Source: Phyto melanocephala (taxonomy: Eukaryota > Arthropoda > Insecta > Diptera > Rhinophoridae). From it: a DNA stretch of 64,000 bases. The position numbers were made by a program, and so were the translations under genes. The stretch lies in the NCBI GenBank assembly GCA_941918925.1, contig OW799235.1, forward strand, positions 46,193,701 through 46,257,700. Reading direction: 5' to 3'. The notes under the pieces were generated by a model that was not told where the DNA came from, ran no database searches, and saw only the letters and a list, made by a program, of their open reading frames with translations. Below, in pieces: positions 45,401 to 51,400 of the stretch (position 1 is its first letter; each line of letters opens with the position of its first letter).

Positions 45401-48400
45401 AAAAAAAAACTAATATAACATGTTAAACCGATATTAAATTTTTTTATTTCTATTACAGAAACACATTTTTAAATTATTTTTAATATTAATATATTTATGC
45501 TATAGATATAATGTTATTTATCTATATTATGTATATAAAAATCTATGTGTGTTTGTGCTTTAAAGACGGTTAAACGGCTGGACCGATTTCCTTGAAATTT
45601 TCAAAGAATCTTTCTGTATGTCTGGAAGGAACTATGGGCTATACTTTTGTTTGAAATTTTAAGTGGGCGGGGTGCCACGCCCTATTAAAGAATAAGTATT
45701 AAATATTATATATCACGAAAGTTAATGCAGCTAGAGTCTTCAAAATAGGTACGGTAAACTTTGACATCCACACGAACATTTGAGTAAAAAATGGGCGGAC
45801 TTGCAATAGTAGGCGTGGCCACATGAATTAAATACTAAAATTCGTATATTTGGAAAACGATATCGATTAGAGTGGTAAAATTTTGCAAGAGCAACTTTGA
45901 CACCCAAATGAACATTTAGGCAAGAAATGGGTGCATTATCAATAGTGGGCGTGGCACCTACCATATGAATTAAATACTAAAATTCGTATATTTAGAAAAC
46001 GATATCTATTAGAGTAGTAAAATTTTGCAAAAGCAACTTTGATATTTAAATAAACATTTATAGAAAAAATTAGTGCATAAACAATAGTGGGCGTGGCACC
46101 TACCATATGAATTAAATACTAAAATTTGGGGTAGCGAAGCACACTGGGTATTAGCTTGTTTAGTATATATTTTATTTAGCTAGAAAATTTGGTTTTTATT
46201 AGTTATTTCTCTTTGAAATAGTCATCAAGATTGGGAGCGTTATCTAATAGATTTAACATATCGGGGCTATAATTATATTCTTATGTCTTCGTGATGAAAT
46301 AAGTGGGTCTGAAGAGGCCGCCAACATATTGAAAAGGTCCGCATTCTGTCTAATCCGTTTGTTTTTGCATTCTTTGGCTTCTTCTGACAACTTTCCAATC
46401 GGTAGGCATTGATTTTCAATTAAACTTTTACCATGAGCCAAAATCTTATGAACCGTAGGAGTAAGTTTCTTCTCAGGGTACATTTGAGCTAAAAGTTGCG
46501 CAGTTTTTGATGCATAATCATCAAACTTTGGGCCATTTACCATTTCTCTAGAGTTTATAATATTTAGGATAACTCCCAACCCGTTTATAATATTATTGTC
46601 GACCCCAGTAATTCGGGCTGTTACGCGGACCGGATGATCCATAACATTCCAGTTTTACCTCTACCGATACTTAAGTAACCTTTACATTAGGTGACACTGC
46701 TTCTTTTTTGGCATATGTAATCTTTTTGTATCCAGGAAGAATACTCCCTTTGATTCTCTGCAGTCGATCTGTGCTTGCAAGTACCACAGCTTTTGTAATG
46801 TCGGACCTTGATTCATCTTTATCTTTTACAAACTTAAGACATAATGCTTCTGAAAGATGCGATTTAGATATATCTTTTGTGGCATTTTTAAGTCTACGTT
46901 TTCTTGTGTACTCAGAACACTCGTTTATAGTTTTTGCTGGTCTTCCTCTTTTGCTGTCAGAGGATCTATGTGGTTCTTCGATGTTTCTAAAAGTTGTAAC
47001 TCCATTTAGCCAGTCTGGGTTGTTTTTCATACATGCTTTTTTCGTACGGTGTGAGGTAAGCCATTTTTGTAATTGCTAGGAAAACGAAGTGAATTTTGCT
47101 ATGAACATCCATTTCGTGGTATCATGGTAGATCGTGTAGTTTTTTCACAATATTCAATTTAAATGCATTTTCATTATCTGAGTTTGTGAATAACTCCAAC
47201 AATTCTAAATTGGTAAATGACATTATCGCACTTTAAAATAAAATTGTACAAGTTCTGTTACTGATCACTAGTTTTAGAAAGTAAAAACTTAACTGGCTGC
47301 ATTATACAATTGCGGTTAATTTTGTACCCAAAGATTAAAAAAAAGGGTTTCAACTACCTAATTTGAGCAAAATAAAAATTAACTCGAATAAATGTATACC
47401 TGCAGTTTATATTTTATTCAGTATAAAAAAATGTTAAAACTACCTGCCTACTTTTATAACAGGTATTTTTAAATTGAAATAAATAAAAAATTGAAATAGT
47501 TATGCCTACCTGATTGGCAGAGCAAAATATTGCTTACTATTTAAGGAGAAGCAATAAAAATATGCAACAAGTAACTTTGGAAACCCTTTTTTATTTATTT
47601 TCACATTTTGCACACATATTTGTTACATTCTTTAAAAATTAGAAAAAAAATTTCTCGTTTTCGCTATGAGGTTGTAACAGTTTTCTTCTTATTTTACCTA
47701 CAGCGGCAACCTACGGCAGCTAAACTAAGTTAAATTATTTAAAGTATCATGTAGCAAATATGCTTAGAAAATATGGGCGAGAACATTTTTGACCATTTTT
47801 AGATATGCTCTATTTTATTTGTAAAAATGACCTAAATATAGGGTGTCTGAAAAGCGGCGACTGCCGAAAAAGTAGGGCATCTGCTAAACATTTTACTACT
47901 TCTTTTAATAAAAAACAAACATACCTTTAAAAAAATACCAAAAAAGTAGTAATCAAACGGCAATGTTTCTGACACTTTAATTCTAAAATGCATCTTTTTT
48001 TCAAGATCACCCTTTTTTGCTTTTTAAAAAATTGTCGATTTTGAGCAGCTCCACAAACTATAATTTTTATAAGATGTTTTTATTCATTTCACAAAATTTT
48101 GTCATGAAATTTTGTATTTTTGCCACGGGTTTTAGGAAAAGGCGCCACTGTGCGCCGTTGTCTGTTCTTAGTATTTTGATCTTATTGCCAGTTTGCCTTT
48201 CAACTTGTGCCTTGTATATTTTGAATTTTTCAAACACATCGCTCTTGCTTCTAATAAAATAAACAAAACACATCGCTCTTGCTTCTAATAAAATAAACAA
48301 AAATTATTCTTGACATGTCGTCAATACACGTAACAAAGTATATGGCACCACCAAGAGATTTTACTCTAAAAGGGCCGCAAACATCAGCGTGTAAAACTTT

Positions 48401-51400
48401 CAATAGTTTATTTGTTCTTGTATTAGACTCCTTGGGAAATGATAATACGTGTATTTTACTTAACATACAAGTTGTTGACCAGGTGGATCGTCATGCCTGG
48501 TGCTATTGTTTTCCCTCCCGCAATTGCTCCTATGACAGACCAAGTACCTAAAATTTTATGTCTGTCACAATTTTGTTACGGATTTTTTTTATTCATTTTT
48601 TCCTCTTGAAAAGCTTCTATGCCATTCAAAATTACATTTATTTAAAACAATATTTTTTGTTAAAATTATATTAAGCCACAAATAAGAATTTTTTTTTTAA
48701 ATAAATGTAATTTTGATGGCATAGAAGATTTTTAAGAGGAAAAAATGAATAAAAAAAATCCGTAACAAAGTCTTACATTTTGCTTGATCAACAACGTTGT
48801 TTTTAACATCTATACCCTTTACTATACTCTTGTCTGACAAATCATACAGGCTTTTGTAGTTTAGATGGCCGTACCTGTTATGTCACACAGCATTCATGTT
48901 TCCATTACTAGCAGTACAAACCGTCTGTGACAAAATTGTATTATCTGCAACGAACATATTGTCTCTTCGTTCAGCTTTCATTACAACAGTACCATTTTTT
49001 CTTTTTATAACTGCACGGTTAGCATCCAAATGAACAGACAAACCACAATCAACGGCTTTGTTTACAAAAATAAAGTTTGCCTGCAAATCGGAGGAGAACA
49101 AAACGTTTTAAAGTAACATTTCATAATTATTATTATAAATTACTACATCACCTTTTCCGACAGCATTTATATATTTATTGCCGGCTAGTGCAATAACTTC
49201 GTTATGTTCATGCAAACGTATAAACAACACAACTTATTACACATGTGTGACGTCGCGCCGCTGTCGATGTACCAATTTTTAAAATTTAACGATTTTGATT
49301 CTGCCGCTGCTAACATTGTCATTGCCTGAGTCTTGTTGTTGTCTTTGATTCTTTTCTCACACTTGCTAGCAAAATGACCCGTTACACCACACAAAACACA
49401 TTTGCCACTAAACCTTTTGTTGTTATTGGTAAACTTTTTGTATTTCTTTGTGTTTGAAGTTTTTGCAATAAATGCATGTTGTTGTGATCTAGACGATGCA
49501 TGCTCGTTTTCTTCTTTTTCTCTCCTTCTTTTTCCTTCAAGAAGTTTCTGTTTAAGCAAAGTGAAGTTTGGCGACTCGTCTCGAGTTTCCATAGCCACCA
49601 CAAAATTATCATATTCCTTTGGTAGACTAGACAGAAGCATGATCACTAAAAGCACCTCCTGAATCATGATACCACTTTCAGCTAATTTTTTTGACACTTC
49701 TGCAAACTCATTCAGGTGTTGCACCACATTACCTCCATCAGTCATTGAGAGATTCACTAATCTCTTATACAATAACACCTTTTGTAATGGTCCTCTTGGC
49801 ATATGCACCTGCTGTAATTTTGTTCACGCTTCATAAGATGTTCTGCAATTTCTTATGTATCCCAACTGTGTTGGCTTTACACCCAAGCAAATCGAAGCAA
49901 GTGCCCTCTTATCGTTTGACTCCCAGTCTAAAATTTTATTATTACCTACAGCTGGTTTCACTATTAGACCACTAACAATTTTCCAGAAACCAGCATGGAT
50001 CAGCACGCTTTTCATCTGGATAGACCAACTGTCATCCAGCTTTTCTATTTGAATCACCGGCGCACTCATTTCTTTTCCAGATTTTCTCTTCTTTCTTTTA
50101 AAAGTTTCAAATTTTTTTTTTTTTTTAGAACTAACACAATTAAGGCATCTGGGCCCATAACCTGATAAATAAAACTGTTTTTCTTTAGTTCTAAAAATAT
50201 AAGTTTGTTTCGGTTTATTGTATTTAATTAAAGTCTTTATAGTTCAACGGTTTAACAGAGAGTAGGTTAGGTTAGGTAGAACAGGCAGCTGCTGTGCAGC
50301 TCACTTGGGTCCATTATATTGATCCCCTTGTGATACCTGAATAGAAAGAACGCAGACAAGTCCAGAGTCTCCGGCGGGAATCGAACCCGCAACCCCCAAA
50401 CTAGCAGAACAGCACACTGCTGACTAGTCCATCGGGGCACCCCAACAACAGAGAGTAAGTAATTAGGAAAAAGAAAGATGGTAAATCAACAGCATACACA
50501 TTGTTATGCAGTGTTGCCATGTAGGTATTCTGTTTCAACATAAAAATAGGCTTATTTAGCGGAAACGAAACACTTTATATTTTGCGGATTTTCTGATAAT
50601 ATTATGTAATTACTCCTTATTTATATAAAAAGTAATTTTATCGGTATTCTTGCTGGTGTTTTCATCAAAATCGGACTAATCATTCTGAAGTCACTAAATG
50701 TATCAGCACAACCGCCGTGTTTTAGGCGATATATTAGGCATGCTCTTTTAAAAATATGAGCCCGATAGAAAAAAAAAATGAAAACGGATTTAAATTAAGC
50801 GTATAAAAATATCTATAGTCTACAATTTTTTTGTTTAAAGCGGTGAAATTTTTTTTACTTTATACCATATATAATTTAGAGTATACTTGTCAAATTTCCC
50901 ATTGCAAAATGCATATGTATATGATGTGTAAAATCTATCAACTTGCATTTGCAGTTTAAAAACTTTTAATTGGAGTGTGTTCGTTATGTTATGAACTCAC
51001 AAAGCACCTGATATCAGTTGTGTTGCAAGTTAATTGTTTGTGGCTAAAAAAACTAAATGAAACGAAACATCACTTTTGACTTGACCACAGAAGCTTGTCT
51101 GTATACAAAGATAGTTATGTACTTATGGAGTTATGCATCAAAACAAACTGAGTGCCAATTAACGAGCTGCCATCTTTCCTTTATATAAAATTTTCCGAAA
51201 AAAAAAACTAGCAGCTCGTTAGTTAGCAAACGGTTTTTTATTATGCATACCGCCGCTAATCTCTGATAAACCAGGTTTGTAGTTTTCTTATTCGCAAAAA
51301 TTCCGTTCGGATAAACTACATTGTTGCATTATAACATGAAACCACTTTACTATAAAGTGTTTGACGTCTTATTTAGTGGTATTATCGAAACCTCATTCAA

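Larger units (their letters stand above)
45183..48152 (-). mobile_element. Transib element with RSS-like ends
   Basis: Both ends read CACAGTGGCGCCTTTT and are flanked by CGCCG (45,178-45,182 and 48,153-48,157). Transib transposons and RAG-mediated transposition both give GC-rich 5-bp duplications, and the Transib terminal heptamer is related to the V(D)J heptamer CACAGTG. Further in, both ends have GCAAAAAT after a 22-bp spacer. The minus strand carries N- and C-terminal parts of a RAG1-like transposase. Helitron-like repeats at about 45,345-46,155 are nested in its 3' part. The centre of the transposase gene is deleted, so it is non-autonomous. Confidence 0.9.
42729..50540 (-). mobile_element. 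copia-type LTR retrotransposon, disrupted
   Basis: The minus-strand order is 5' LTR (50,540-50,163, carrying a SINE), primer site, gag, protease, integrase, RT, RNase H, polypurine tract, truncated 3' LTR. Integrase before RT defines the Ty1/copia group. Inside lie a 3-kb Transib, a hairpin MITE and a 34-bp tandem duplication. Multiple frameshifts make it dead. It occupies Spase22-23 intron 2 in antisense orientation. Confidence 0.92.

Noticed and set aside
50376..50432. A tRNA gene
   Set aside because: The A- and B-box motifs belong to a SINE head with a long non-tRNA tail and its own target duplication.
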